A stretch of DNA of 64,000 nt, taken from NCBI GenBank assembly GCA_038210135.1, contig JBBQWZ010000005.1:106041-170040 (forward strand). The letters are read 5' to 3'. The DNA comes from JBBQWZ01 sp038210135. GTDB taxonomy: Bacteria; Acidobacteriota; Terriglobia; Bryobacterales; Bryobacteraceae. The notes beneath the pieces were generated by a model. It worked only from the letters and a program-made list of their open reading frames with translations. It did not search any database and was not told the origin of the DNA. This document shows, in pieces, positions 15,057-23,602 of the stretch (its first letter is position 1; each line of letters begins with the position of its first letter). The position numbers were made by a program, and so were the translations under genes.

Positions 15057-16829
15057 CTATGGCACGCTCGCTGGCTTCACGCGCCGCTTCGAAGCCTGCT
15101 CGAACGCGTACGCCGCCTTCAATAATGCCGGTTCGCTGCACGCCAGTCCAGTGAAGCTCACGCCGAACGGGGCGGGCTGCGGTGTGAACCCTTGCGGAAA
15201 CGCTCCGCCTTGCGTGTTCGGAACCATGCCGAACGGAACGATGACGGTCGGATAGCCGGGCTTCGCGGCGATCGATGCGCCGCTGGGACCAGGAAACAAG
15301 ATCGCGTCCAGGCGATGCGTCTTCATCGCCTCATCGATCCCGTGAGTGCCGGCCAAGTCAATATCCTTGGCGCGATCCGATTCGTAGCGCGCGCGGTCTC
15401 CCTCGACGCTCATCTCATCCGAAATATCCAACTGCGACTGGCCGAAGCGAATCGCGCCGCCATTGGTGTGCGTGATGTTCCACTCGCGGAGCGCGGTCAG
15501 CGATTTCACGGGAGCCGACGGACCGAGCGTCGCGAGCCAGGCGTTGAAGTCGCGCTTCATTCCGTATTTCAAAACGACCGAACAATTCGCGTCCTTGCCG
15601 CGCGCGTTACCGAGTCCGCCGCACTGACCCCAGAGCAGGAAATTTTTATCCGGGTTCGTCGCGACCACGCTAGGAATATCAGCCGGATCGATGATCTCGG
15701 CGCCCTGCTGCTTCAGAATTTCGATCGCCTCCGTCATGACGCGTTTTTGTTCCGGCGTCAAGCCGCCGTCGAATCCGCCGCCGCCACGCCGTCCACCTGT
15801 GGGGGCAGTCGCTCCAACGCGTTGCGGCGGAGGAGCCGCGTCGTAAAAGAACGCGCGCGGAATCCCGATGCGCATCCCTTTCAATCCATCGACCTTCAGA
15901 AACGGTGTGTAATCGCGTCCCGGCGGCGGCGTACATTTCTTCGTTGCCGCATCGTTCGGATCCGGCGACGCGCCTTCGAGTGCGCCCAGCAGAATCGCGG
16001 CGTCGGTCACAGTCTTCGCCATCGGACCCGCCGTATCCTGATCGGCCGTGATCGGAATCACGCCGTACCGGCTGATGCGGCCGACGGTCGGCTTCACCGC
16101 AGCAAGCATGTTTTGATTCGCCGGACTCAGAATCGATCCTGATGTCTCCGTGCCGACGTTCGCCGCCCAGAAATTCGCCGCTGTCCCGACCCCCGAGCTC
16201 GATCCGCCTGTCGACAGCACGGGCCGCCCGTCATCGGAACCCTCGCGCGGATCTCGCCGCGGATCATACGGGTTATATCCGAATCCGCGCACGGCGTTGT
16301 AGTTCGCCGGCATCGGAGTCGGTCCACCCGCCACCCAGTTGGCAAGCTCCGAAAGGCCGGTCTTCGCTATGATCACCGCGCCTGAATCCCGCAGGTTCTT
16401 TACCAACGTCGCGTCGTACGGCGGCATGTAGCCTGCAAACGCAAGCGCGCCGCCGGTGGTCACGATGTCGTGCGTCAGAACGTTGTCCTTGAGCGCGATC
16501 GGAATTCCATGCAGCGGTCCGCGAATCCGTCCCTGCGCGCGCTCGCGATCGCGTTCGTCCGCTTCCGCGAGCACATTCGGATTCACCGTAATGATGCAAT
16601 GTAGTTTGTCTTCATACATCCCGATCCTCGTCAAGTACGCGATCGCCAAGCCGCGCGAAGTCACCCGGCCTTGCTCGAGCGCCGCTCGCATTTCGGGGAT
16701 GCCCGCCTCGACCACGTCGAACGGCTTCATCACGGTCGAGCCCACCGTACGCGGCTGCGCCCTCAAGCCCGCGGCCAGCGTCAAAACCAAAAACAACCAT
16801 CGTAGGTGCAAAGCGTCAACCCCCTCCAT
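15057..16829 (-). CDS. Exported amidase-signature family hydrolase
   Basis: With ATG at 16827-16829 the product is 590 residues and has a signal peptide (LRWLFLVLTLAAGLRAQ); the open frame runs on to 16934 but that part lacks coding character. The amidase Ser-Ser-Lys triad is present: Lys114 in PIALKDNV, the GGSSSG motif near 209-213 and nucleophile Ser232 in GTETSGSILSPAN. A Gly/Arg-rich insertion (GGRRGGGGFDGG) lies mid-protein. It is related to GatA but exported and solitary, so it is not a tRNA amidotransferase subunit. It more likely cleaves amides in the periplasm; the substrate is unknown. The HEAT-like lipoprotein gene starts upstream on the same strand with a 38-bp gap. Confidence 0.88.
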   Translation of the reverse strand: MEGVDALHLRWLFLVLTLAAGLRAQPRTVGSTVMKPFDVVEAGIPEMRAALEQGRVTSRGLAIAYLTRIGMYEDKLHCIITVNPNVLAEADERDRERAQGRIRGPLHGIPIALKDNVLTHDIVTTGGALAFAGYMPPYDATLVKNLRDSGAVIIAKTGLSELANWVAGGPTPMPANYNAVRGFGYNPYDPRRDPREGSDDGRPVLSTGGSSSGVGTAANFWAANVGTETSGSILSPANQNMLAAVKPTVGRISRYGVIPITADQDTAGPMAKTVTDAAILLGALEGASPDPNDAATKKCTPPPGRDYTPFLKVDGLKGMRIGIPRAFFYDAAPPPQRVGATAPTGGRRGGGGFDGGLTPEQKRVMTEAIEILKQQGAEIIDPADIPSVVATNPDKNFLLWGQCGGLGNARGKDANCSVVLKYGMKRDFNAWLATLGPSAPVKSLTALREWNITHTNGGAIRFGQSQLDISDEMSVEGDRARYESDRAKDIDLAGTHGIDEAMKTHRLDAILFPGPSGASIAAKPGYPTVIVPFGMVPNTQGGAFPQGFTPQPAPFGVSFTGLACSEPALLKAAYAFEQASKRRVKPASVP

Positions 16830-16867
16830 CGCGAACGGATCAGTAGAGTAATACTCTAACGCGAGTG

Positions 16868-17968
16868 CTATTTCGGATGCGCCTTCAGCCACGTTTCGAG
16901 TGTCCGAACGGTCCAGCGTTTGTCGTCGAGCCATTCGCGACTATGCTTCTTGCCGCTGACGAAATACGCGAGTTTCGCGCAATCTTCGTCGATCGCGCTG
17001 CCCTGGTGAACCGGCATGCGATCGACATCCACGCACGCACGCACCCAGCGCGGCCTTACGTCGAAATTCTTTTTCTCCGCGATGTGCCAGATCGCGGTGC
17101 TGAGCGCGCCAAACTGGATGGGATACAGATATTTCGGCTCGTTGATGTGCTTGTCCGGCGTCTGCCAAAGCTCCCACAAGTAGTCGTCAATCCAGGCGTC
17201 CGTATGGATGTTGAGCATCGAGCCTAGCTCCAGCCGTCCATGGTCCTCGCCATCCTCGTAGTAGTCGCGGATCTCTTTTCGAATTTCTGGATCGCCGGTC
17301 GATAGAAGGTTCATCACCAACATCTCGCGATAGTCGCTCGAATCGGGTCGCAACTGCTTTTTCAGCTCGCGCATCATTTGTTTCAGGCGCGGCTGAACGC
17401 GGATCGCCATTTCCGGCGTGAGCGACGAGAGGCAGGCTTCGCGAATTTTTGCGTCGGGGCTGTCCATCAGTTTTTCGACGACCGCCTCGATCCCTGGGTA
17501 TTTCGAAATTGCCCCCGCGCGAATCGCGGCGGCCAACGTTTTCATATCGCTGGATTCCAGGCCCTTTTTGATGAGATCCGGACGCTTGCCGGCCCAATCC
17601 GGATGAAGTTCCAGCACCCGGAAGCCACCGACCATCACGGCCCACGCATCGACGTCTTTCGTCTCAGTGATGAACTTCAAACGGAGCTGATCCGCGTTGT
17701 CGCTGCGCAGAATTAACAGCAAGTGCGCGGCGTTGCGGCGTTTCTTCGACGACCAATTCGTAGACGCCTCCACCAATTCCGGAACGTCTGCCTCTGTGAT
17801 CGGCCCGTGCATCTTTAGGGCCTCGCTCGACCCGCGATCGTCGTAGGCATTGAGAATGATTTGCAGGAAGTACGACCGGAACGAATTCTCATCCGTCGGC
17901 AGCTTTGGCTTGGAATCGCAGCCGCTCAGCAGTACGCAGCCAAGAAGGAGTGTGACGATTTTCTTCAC
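16868..17968 (-). CDS. Lipoprotein with HEAT-like helical repeats
   Basis: The 366-residue protein starts MKKIVTLLLGCVLLSGCDSK, a clear lipoprotein signal with lipobox LSGC; Asp at +2 could favour inner-membrane retention by E. coli rules. The body is alpha-helical in about 35-residue units with HEAT-like phrases (DVPELVEASTNWSSKKRRNAAHLL, split by turns; DAKIREACLSSL; DPEIRKEIRDYYEDG). No catalytic residues are recognised. Such repeats usually mediate protein contacts. It overlaps the upstream Hsp15-like gene by 4 bp (ATGA), an odd pairing of a cytoplasmic RNA-binding gene with an envelope gene. Confidence 0.72.
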   Translation of the reverse strand: MKKIVTLLLGCVLLSGCDSKPKLPTDENSFRSYFLQIILNAYDDRGSSEALKMHGPITEADVPELVEASTNWSSKKRRNAAHLLLILRSDNADQLRLKFITETKDVDAWAVMVGGFRVLELHPDWAGKRPDLIKKGLESSDMKTLAAAIRAGAISKYPGIEAVVEKLMDSPDAKIREACLSSLTPEMAIRVQPRLKQMMRELKKQLRPDSSDYREMLVMNLLSTGDPEIRKEIRDYYEDGEDHGRLELGSMLNIHTDAWIDDYLWELWQTPDKHINEPKYLYPIQFGALSTAIWHIAEKKNFDVRPRWVRACVDVDRMPVHQGSAIDEDCAKLAYFVSGKKHSREWLDDKRWTVRTLETWLKAHPK

Positions 17969-18339
17969 GACCGGCCTGTGAAGCGAATGATGCGCCGCCG
18001 GTCGCGCTTCGACGGCGTGGTTTCGCGCTCGAAAGACGGAAGCGCTTTTCGCTCCTCGGCAGCTTTCTGCCGCAATTGTATGCTGGCGTCGGTCTCCTTA
18101 TAGAGTTGCTGAGCGACCGCCGCCGGACCGCGTGCGTCGCTGAGCCCCAGAACTTCGACCTGGAAATCACCGCCCTCGTTCTTGATCTGGAGCATGTCTC
18201 CAATCTTCACATCGCGCGCTGGTTTCGCACGGACGCCATTTGAATCAATCCGCCCCATATCGCAAGCGCGCGTGGCGACCGAGCGGGTCTTAAAGAACCG
18301 CGCGGCCCAAAGCCACTTGTCAATTCGGACGCTCGTCAT
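17965..18339 (-). CDS. hslR: S4-domain RNA-binding protein, Hsp15-like
   Basis: Hsp15 binds stalled 50S subunits carrying nascent chains and helps recycle them. The chosen ATG at 18337-18339 gives MTSVRIDKWLWAARFFKTRS, the canonical S4/Hsp15 N-terminus; an in-frame ATG lies 9 bases earlier, and the frame is open to 18738 without coding character. The S4 domain runs to about residue 65 (RIDKWLW, DMGRIDSNGVRAKPARDVKIGD). A basic C-terminal tail follows (PSKRDRRRIIRF). The length of 124 residues is normal for the family. The stop overlaps the lipoprotein start. Confidence 0.85.
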   Translation of the reverse strand: MTSVRIDKWLWAARFFKTRSVATRACDMGRIDSNGVRAKPARDVKIGDMLQIKNEGGDFQVEVLGLSDARGPAAVAQQLYKETDASIQLRQKAAEERKALPSFERETTPSKRDRRRIIRFTGRS

Positions 18340-18405
18340 GATATCCATTCTCACCCAGCCGGGAGCCGCTGGACCTATACTCTGAACATAAGGCGGCAGG
18401 ATGGC

Positions 18406-18615
18406 TTGAAACGCCATGCCCGGCGCCAGGAATCCGATTGGAGGCCGCTGTGGCTCCCCGTTTTGAGCCGTGGAATGGTGTCCGCCCGCGCGTTGATCGC
18501 GGAGCACAAATTCTGGGACCCGCGCATGCGGGCCCGTCTCAAGACCATGCTCGACGCGAAGCAAGCCGGCCTGCATTCGCTGATCTTCGACGCCGGCGTC
18601 AAGCTCCATCCCTGA
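18406..18615 (+). CDS. Possible small protein of unknown family
   Basis: A 69-codon frame starts at TTG 18406 with AGGAT just upstream; an ATG at 18475 is an alternative. The part from VSARALIAEHKFWDP to the stop has strong third-position G/C preference and a helical, charged composition (RMRARLKTMLDAKQAGLH), like the genuine genes around it. I recognise no family. It lies in the 67-289 bp zone between the divergent hslR and the 18629 gene, 13 bp before the latter, so it could be the first gene of that transcript. It could also be a fragment of a lost gene. Confidence 0.4.
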   Translation: MKRHARRQESDWRPLWLPVLSRGMVSARALIAEHKFWDPRMRARLKTMLDAKQAGLHSLIFDAGVKLHP

Positions 18616-18628
18616 ATTACGATAAGGC

Positions 18629-19123
18629 ATGCGCTTCGCTCTCCTGCTGATCTCGACGGGCCTGCTGCTGGCTGAATCGGTCGCGGGATTGAAGTGGACC
18701 TCACCGGAGGGTTGGACCAACCAAGGCTCGCGTCCCATGCGCGCCGCAACGTATTCCGTGCCCGGCGACGCCGAGTGCGTGGTCTACTTCTTCGGCGCAT
18801 CGCAGGGCGGCACCGTCGAAGCGAATCTCGACCGCTGGAAGAGTCAGATGCAAACCGCGGACGGCAAAACCGCCGACGCCAAAATCGCTAAACGTGCCGT
18901 CCGCGGCTTGCCCGTCAGTGCCATCGAGAGCACCGGAATCTACAACGGAGCAGCTGGACCTACCGCGACCGAGAAGATCATCAAGCCCGCGTACTCGCTG
19001 CTCGGAGCCATCATCGAAGGACCCGCCGGCAATATTTTTATCAAGTTCGCCGGACCCGCGAAATCCGTCGAAGCAAATCGCGCAAAATTCAACGCGCTTC
19101 TTGATTCGTTCGACAAACAGTAA
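18629..19123 (+). CDS. Exported protein of unknown function
   Basis: The 164-residue product starts MRFALLLISTGLLLAESVAG, a signal peptide. The mature part begins with LKWTSPEGWTNQG, continues through MRAATYSVPGDAECVVYFFG and QGGTVEANLDRWKSQM, and closes with IFIKFAGPAKSVEANRAKF. This pattern (W..P..W, MR.A.Y.VPG, GG...N..RW..Q) recurs in uncharacterised exported proteins of soil bacteria and planctomycetes and vaguely recalls PsbP-like folds. No active site is visible. AAGGC precedes the ATG. A MATE exporter gene starts 55 bp downstream. Confidence 0.7.
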   Translation: MRFALLLISTGLLLAESVAGLKWTSPEGWTNQGSRPMRAATYSVPGDAECVVYFFGASQGGTVEANLDRWKSQMQTADGKTADAKIAKRAVRGLPVSAIESTGIYNGAAGPTATEKIIKPAYSLLGAIIEGPAGNIFIKFAGPAKSVEANRAKFNALLDSFDKQ

Positions 19124-19177
19124 TCCGCGCGCTCAAACCGACTACACTCATAGAGAACCCTCCTCGGCTTCTCGCGC

Positions 19178-20593
19178 ATGTCTCCCTCTGCTACCAATTC
19201 GACGCCCAAGCCATCCCTATGGGCGGCCATAAAGGAGTCGCTCGCGGGAACGCATCGCGACTATACAGTGGGGCCGATTGGCCTGGCCATCACGCTGCTG
19301 GCGATTCCGATGGTGCTTGAGATGGCGATGGAATCGCTTTTCGCCATCGTGGATGTCTTCTTTGTAGCGAAGTTGGGTTCGGACGCCGTCGCCTCCGTGG
19401 GACTCACCGAATCCGTCATGACGCTGCTGTTCGCGGTCGGCATCGGACTCGCCGCCTCGACGACCGCCATGGTGTCGCGCCGAATCGGTGAAAAGGATCC
19501 CGAAGCCGCCGCGGTCGCCACCGTGCAATCGATCGCGCTGGGCGTTTTCGTCGCTGCCATCACCGGAACGCTCGGCTTTCTCTTCGCGCCCGATATCCTG
19601 CGCCTGATGGGCGCGTCCGATTCCGTCGTCCGAACCGGCACCGGCTTCACGCGCGCGGTCCTCGGCGGCAGCTTCACCGTGCTGATGCTATTTCTCATCA
19701 ACGCGAGCTTCCGCGGAGCCGGCGATGCCGCTATCGCGCTGCGCGTGCTGATCCTTTCGAACTCGATCAACATCCTGCTCAACCCCTGCCTGATTTTTGG
19801 TTTCGGGCCATTCCCGGCCCTCGGCGTCACCGGCTCCGGAATCGGCACCACGATCGGACGCGGCATCGGTGTGTTGTACGGCGTGTGGCGTCTCTATAAA
19901 GGAAGCGGACATCTCAAGATCCGGCGCGAGCATCTGGTGATCGTTCCCGAGGTGCTGTTGCGTCTCCTTAAGATCTCGATCTCGGCGATGTTCCAGTACT
20001 TCATCGCGGTCGCCAGTTGGATCGCGATGGTCCGTATGGCCGCCAACTTCGGCAGCGCCGCCATCGCCGGATACACGCTCGCCATGCGGATCATCATCTT
20101 CGCGCTGCTACCCTCCTGGGGATTGAGCAACGCCGCGGCGACGCTGGTTGGCCAGAATCTCGGAGCCGCCAAGCCGGATCGCGCCGAGGCTTCCGTGTGG
20201 CGCGCCGGAATCTACAACATGGTTTTCCTCGGCGCGATCGGCCTCGTTTTCCTGGCGACGGCGCCGTGGCTACTCAGCTTCTTCACTTACGACGCCGAGG
20301 TCCTGCGCGTCGGCGCCAATTGCCTGCGCATCGTTTCGGCAGGCTATATTTTCTATGCCTGGGGGATGGTGCTGGTCCAGTCGTTCAATGGAGCCGGCGA
20401 TACGCTAACGCCGACGATCATCAATCTCTGTTGCTACTGGTTCTTCCAGATTCCGGTTGCGTACGCGCTGGCCTACCTCCTGCACTTCGGCGCCACTGGC
20501 GTGTTCTGGGCCATCCCCATCGCCGAATCGTTGCTCGCGGTCGTCGGAGTCCTGGCGTTCCGCCGCGGCACCTGGAAATCCCAAAAGGTCTAA
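19178..20593 (+). CDS. MATE-family multidrug/metabolite exporter
   Basis: This 471-residue inner-membrane protein has about 12 hydrophobic helices in two related halves, as in MatE transporters, which export cationic drugs or metabolites by Na+ or H+ antiport. The first helix region has LLAIPMVLEMAMESLFAIVD with DVFFVAKLG, a typical MATE N-lobe. The C-lobe has the similar RIIIFALLPSWGLSNAAATL and GQNLGAAKPDRA. Helix-rich segments follow, and the gene ends FRRGTWKSQKV. Substrate not predictable. A short intergenic repeat lies 16 bp after the stop. Confidence 0.92.
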   Translation: MSPSATNSTPKPSLWAAIKESLAGTHRDYTVGPIGLAITLLAIPMVLEMAMESLFAIVDVFFVAKLGSDAVASVGLTESVMTLLFAVGIGLAASTTAMVSRRIGEKDPEAAAVATVQSIALGVFVAAITGTLGFLFAPDILRLMGASDSVVRTGTGFTRAVLGGSFTVLMLFLINASFRGAGDAAIALRVLILSNSINILLNPCLIFGFGPFPALGVTGSGIGTTIGRGIGVLYGVWRLYKGSGHLKIRREHLVIVPEVLLRLLKISISAMFQYFIAVASWIAMVRMAANFGSAAIAGYTLAMRIIIFALLPSWGLSNAAATLVGQNLGAAKPDRAEASVWRAGIYNMVFLGAIGLVFLATAPWLLSFFTYDAEVLRVGANCLRIVSAGYIFYAWGMVLVQSFNGAGDTLTPTIINLCCYWFFQIPVAYALAYLLHFGATGVFWAIPIAESLLAVVGVLAFRRGTWKSQKV

Positions 20594-20608
20594 TGCCGGG
20601 CAGGCGGC

Positions 20609-20635
20609 TTGAACCCGAAGCGTAAGCGACGGGAC
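20609..20635. repeat. Dispersed intergenic repeat, family B (inverted copy)
   Basis: This copy contains GAACCCGAAGCGTAAGCGAC and is the reverse complement of the family-B motif seen at 29831, 34891, 40205 and 47690; another inverted copy is at 29659. It lies in the MATE-DUF2007 gap. Confidence 0.65.
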
Positions 20636-20755
20636 CCCAGCGCCGACCACCAGACCGCCTACGACACGCAAAGACATCGATGCGCGCCCTGCAACCGCAA
20701 CGCCGAGCACAGTAAGTGCTCCAACCCCAAAACGCCATAGCGCTATCCTCAAAGC

Positions 20756-21055
20756 ATGCACAAGCCCTTAGATCCAACCGAGCATCTGGACCTGGAGACC
20801 ATCTCCTCCCATTCCGGCGCGAGCGCTGAAATGGAAGCCATGTCGGTCAAAGGCGTGCTCGAGGCCAGCGGCATTGGGGCCGTTATCGTCGGCGATGCCG
20901 TGCTGCCGAATTTTCCGTTCGAAGTCCGCGTCGCGAAGGACCGCGTCAACGAAGCCAAGCTGCTGGTCGCCGAAGCGGTAGCCGCCGGACCCGCCGCTGC
21001 TGAGGAAGCCGAGCGCGCCGGTGAAGACGAGCCATCGAGTCACCGTGAAGCTTGA
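20756..21055 (+). CDS. DUF2007 domain protein
   Basis: The 99-residue cytoplasmic protein has the DUF2007 pattern: a central helix-strand AMSVKGVLEASGIGAVIVGD, then FEVRVAKDRVNEAKLLVAEA. The fold is ferredoxin-like and resembles a signal-transducing P-II/PII-like small domain; the role is unknown. The tail is Ala/Glu-rich (AAAEEAERAGEDEP) and probably disordered. The stop codon shares one base with the trmFO start (TGATG), so the two are co-translated. The biological link to tRNA methylation is unclear. Confidence 0.75.
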   Translation: MHKPLDPTEHLDLETISSHSGASAEMEAMSVKGVLEASGIGAVIVGDAVLPNFPFEVRVAKDRVNEAKLLVAEAVAAGPAAAEEAERAGEDEPSSHREA

Positions 21056-22404
21056 TGCCTCAAGCGGTCCATATCATCGGCGCCGGACTCGCCGGCTGCG
21101 AAGCGGCCTGGCAAGTTGCACGCGCCCACCTTCCTGTTGTCCTCTATGAAATGCGTCCGATCCGCACGACGGAGGCCCACAAAACGGATCGATTCGCCGA
21201 ACTCGTTTGCAGTAATTCGTTGAAGAGCGAGTCGGAGAATACGGCTCCCTGGCTGCTCAAGGAAGAACTGCGCCGTATGGGCTCCGTGCTGCTCGAATGC
21301 GCGGCGCGCACCCGCGTGCCGGCCGGACACGCCCTCACCGTAGATCGTGACCTGTTCGCCGCCGACGTCACGGCGACGATAGCGGCCAATCCTTTAATTG
21401 AAGTTCGGCGCGAAGAAGTCACGGAGCTGGATCCCGACCGCATCTGGATCGTTGCGTCCGGGCCCCTCACGAGCGGCGCTCTCGCGGAGGATATCGCCCG
21501 CCTCACCGGCACGAGTCGCCTATATTTCTACGACAGCATCAGCCCCATCGTCGATGCCGAGTCGATCGACATGACCATCGCCTTCCGCGCTTCGCGCTAC
21601 GACAAGTCGATCGACGGCACCGACGACTACGTTAATTGCCCGTTTAACAAAGACGAGTACAACGCGTTCCTCGACGCCCTGCTGACGGCGGACAGCGTGC
21701 CGGCGCACATCGAAGCCGACAACACCAAGTATTTCGAGGCGTGTTTGCCGATCGAGGAGATCGCGCGAAGGGGACGCGACACGCTCCGCTTCGGCCCGAT
21801 GAAGCCGGTCGGCCTCACCGATCCACGGACCGGCCGCTGGCCCTACGCCGCTGTGCAATTGCGTTCCGAGAATCTGAGGTCGGATTCCTACAACCTGGTC
21901 GGTTTCCAGAACCATATGCGCTTCGGCGATCAGCAGCGCGTGCTCCGCCTGATCCCCGGCCTCGCGCGCGCGGAGTTTCTGCGCTACGGCCAGATCCACC
22001 GCAACACCTATATCAACGGGCCGGCCTTGCTAAGCCCTACGCTGCAACTGCGCGCGCATCCGCAAGTATTCTTCGCCGGCCAGATTTCGGGCGTCGAAGG
22101 GTACGTCGAATCCATCGCCACGGGCCTGGTCGCCGGACGCCACGCCTCGGCCCGTTCGCTCGCGGCCGCAAGTCCGGCGCTGCCGCGCGAGACCGCGCTG
22201 GGATCGCTGTGCGCCTATGTCTCGGGCGCGGACGCCGCGAATTACCAGCCCGCGAATATCACTTTCGATTTGCTCCCCAAACTGGAAGATACCCTGCGCC
22301 TCAAGATGCGGCACGACAAGAAGGCCCGTCAGGCCGAAGTCTGTCGCCGCGCCTTGACTGCGCTCGACGAATTCAAAAACGCGGCGGAGTATGTCCGCGC
22401 TTAA
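21055..22404 (+). CDS. trmFO: Folate/FAD-dependent tRNA (uracil-5)-methyltransferase TrmFO
   Basis: TrmFO makes m5U54 in the T loop of tRNAs using methylenetetrahydrofolate as the carbon donor and FADH2 as reductant. The 449-residue protein starts at ATG 21055 with the FAD-binding GAGLAGCEAAWQ. It carries the diagnostic stretches YEMRP, FAELVCSNSLKS, VPAGHALTVDRD, FYDSISPIVDAESID and GVEGYVESIATGL. Cys-bearing elements include CSN and CPFN, the regions that hold the catalytic cysteines. A TTG codon 3 bases upstream could also start it. The 3' end overlaps xerC by 14 bp; trmFO-xerC linkage is also known from Bacillus (gid-codV). Confidence 0.97.
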   Translation: MPQAVHIIGAGLAGCEAAWQVARAHLPVVLYEMRPIRTTEAHKTDRFAELVCSNSLKSESENTAPWLLKEELRRMGSVLLECAARTRVPAGHALTVDRDLFAADVTATIAANPLIEVRREEVTELDPDRIWIVASGPLTSGALAEDIARLTGTSRLYFYDSISPIVDAESIDMTIAFRASRYDKSIDGTDDYVNCPFNKDEYNAFLDALLTADSVPAHIEADNTKYFEACLPIEEIARRGRDTLRFGPMKPVGLTDPRTGRWPYAAVQLRSENLRSDSYNLVGFQNHMRFGDQQRVLRLIPGLARAEFLRYGQIHRNTYINGPALLSPTLQLRAHPQVFFAGQISGVEGYVESIATGLVAGRHASARSLAAASPALPRETALGSLCAYVSGADAANYQPANITFDLLPKLEDTLRLKMRHDKKARQAEVCRRALTALDEFKNAAEYVRA

Positions 22405-23281
22405 CGACGCGATCGCGCGCTTCCTCGAAGCGATGCGGCGCGAACAATTCTCCGCTCACACGATTCGCAACTACGCTTCCGATCTGGACCAGTTCGCGGA
22501 CTATTTCGCGCCGCCGGGTACCGATGCGCCCGATCTTACCGCATTCCATCCGGTGCTTTTGCGCGGATGGATGGCGAGCCTCTACGACCGTAATCTGGAC
22601 GTCGCCTCGATTCGCCGCAAGCTCGCCGCGGTGCGAGCCTTCTTCCGCCACTTGAAACGCGAAGGCGCGGTCGAACAAAATTGGGCTCGTCAGCTTCGGA
22701 CTCCGAAGGCCGCGAAGAAGCTCCCTTCCGTAATGACCGAGGAGCAAACCAACCGGCTGGTGGACGGCGTCGCCGCGTCTGCGCTCGAACAGCCGCATCC
22801 GGAGCGCGACCTTGCGATTTTCGAATTGCTCTACGGCTGCGGACTTCGCGTCAGCGAACTGGTTTCGCTCAATCTAGAAGACTTCGATTTCGGCGAGCGA
22901 TGGATTCGCGTCCGCGGCAAAGGCAACAAGGAACGCCAAGTTCCCTACGGCGCTAAGGCCGCGATCGCGCTCGACACTTACCTCGCAGTGCAACCGGCGG
23001 CAAGCGGCATGCTTTTCCGGAACCATCGCGGCGGGCGACTGACCGACCGGGGCGCGCGCGGGATCGTGAAATTCTATGCGCGCATGCTCGAAGGCGATTC
23101 CTCCGTGCATCCCCATGGTTTGCGCCACGCCTACGCGACGCACCTGTTGCGGTCTGGCGCCGATCTGCGCGCCATCCAGGAATTGCTCGGCCACGCCGGA
23201 TTGGCCACGACGCAGAAGTACACGCAGGTTTCTCTGCGGGATCTGATGGCGGTTTACGACAAGGCCCACCCTAAAGCCTAG
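22391..23281 (+). CDS. xerC: Tyrosine recombinase XerC/XerD
   Basis: Xer recombinases resolve chromosome dimers at dif. The 296-residue length is standard. An N-terminal SAM-like core-binding domain (about 1-90; FLEAMRREQFSAHTIRNYASD) is followed by the catalytic domain. All catalytic residues are visible: Arg in GCGLRVSEL, Lys in VRGKGNKER, His-x-x-Arg in HGLRHAYATHLL, His in LGHAGLATTQKYT and the nucleophile Tyr in QKYTQVS. Whether it is XerC or XerD is not certain from the sequence; linkage to trmFO favours XerC. It is translationally coupled to trmFO by a 14-bp overlap. No integrase-type arm-binding domain and no phage genes are nearby. Confidence 0.92.
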   Translation: MSALNDAIARFLEAMRREQFSAHTIRNYASDLDQFADYFAPPGTDAPDLTAFHPVLLRGWMASLYDRNLDVASIRRKLAAVRAFFRHLKREGAVEQNWARQLRTPKAAKKLPSVMTEEQTNRLVDGVAASALEQPHPERDLAIFELLYGCGLRVSELVSLNLEDFDFGERWIRVRGKGNKERQVPYGAKAAIALDTYLAVQPAASGMLFRNHRGGRLTDRGARGIVKFYARMLEGDSSVHPHGLRHAYATHLLRSGADLRAIQELLGHAGLATTQKYTQVSLRDLMAVYDKAHPKA

Positions 23282-23327
23282 GCCGCGTTTCCTAAGCCAT
23301 ACAATAAAGATGGAGGCAATAAATTTC

Positions 23328-23594
23328 ATGGCAAGCAACAATTCCGCCAGCAGCGCTGTCTGGTTTTTGACCGGCGCCGCTTTGGGCGCCGCCGTCGCGC
23401 TGTTGTACGCACCGCAGACCGGCGAAGACACGCGCAAGCTGATCGGACAGAAGACGCGCGATGGCGCCGGAGCCCTCGGGGATACCGGGCGCGACATGAT
23501 CGACAAAGGCCGCGACATGTTTGAGCGCGGACGCAAGATGGCCGATGACGCCGCCGAAATGTTCGAACGCGGCCGCAAAATAGTGGAAGGTTAA
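23328..23594 (+). CDS. YtxH-domain membrane-associated protein
   Basis: The 88-residue protein has one N-terminal transmembrane helix, VWFLTGAALGAAVALLYAPQTG, with the LLYAP.TG motif that defines YtxH. A long amphipathic helix with near-repeats (KGRDMFERGRKM, AEMFERGRKIVEG) follows. I chose ATG 23328 because GGAGG sits 11 bases upstream; the ATG at 23310 contains part of that ribosome binding site. YtxH proteins are small stress-associated proteins without a known activity. It precedes the P5C dehydrogenase gene by 8 bp. Confidence 0.82.
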   Translation: MASNNSASSAVWFLTGAALGAAVALLYAPQTGEDTRKLIGQKTRDGAGALGDTGRDMIDKGRDMFERGRKMADDAAEMFERGRKIVEG

Positions 23595-23602
23595 TTTCGA
23601 CA

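Noticed and set aside
15057..16934. Amidase start at 16934
   Set aside because: The extra 35 residues overlap the lipoprotein gene 3' end; the signal peptide follows the internal ATG at 16829.
22391..23281. Phage or integrative-element integrase
   Set aside because: Length and motifs match XerC, it overlaps trmFO, and there are no phage genes or att-like repeats at the tRNA-Gln.
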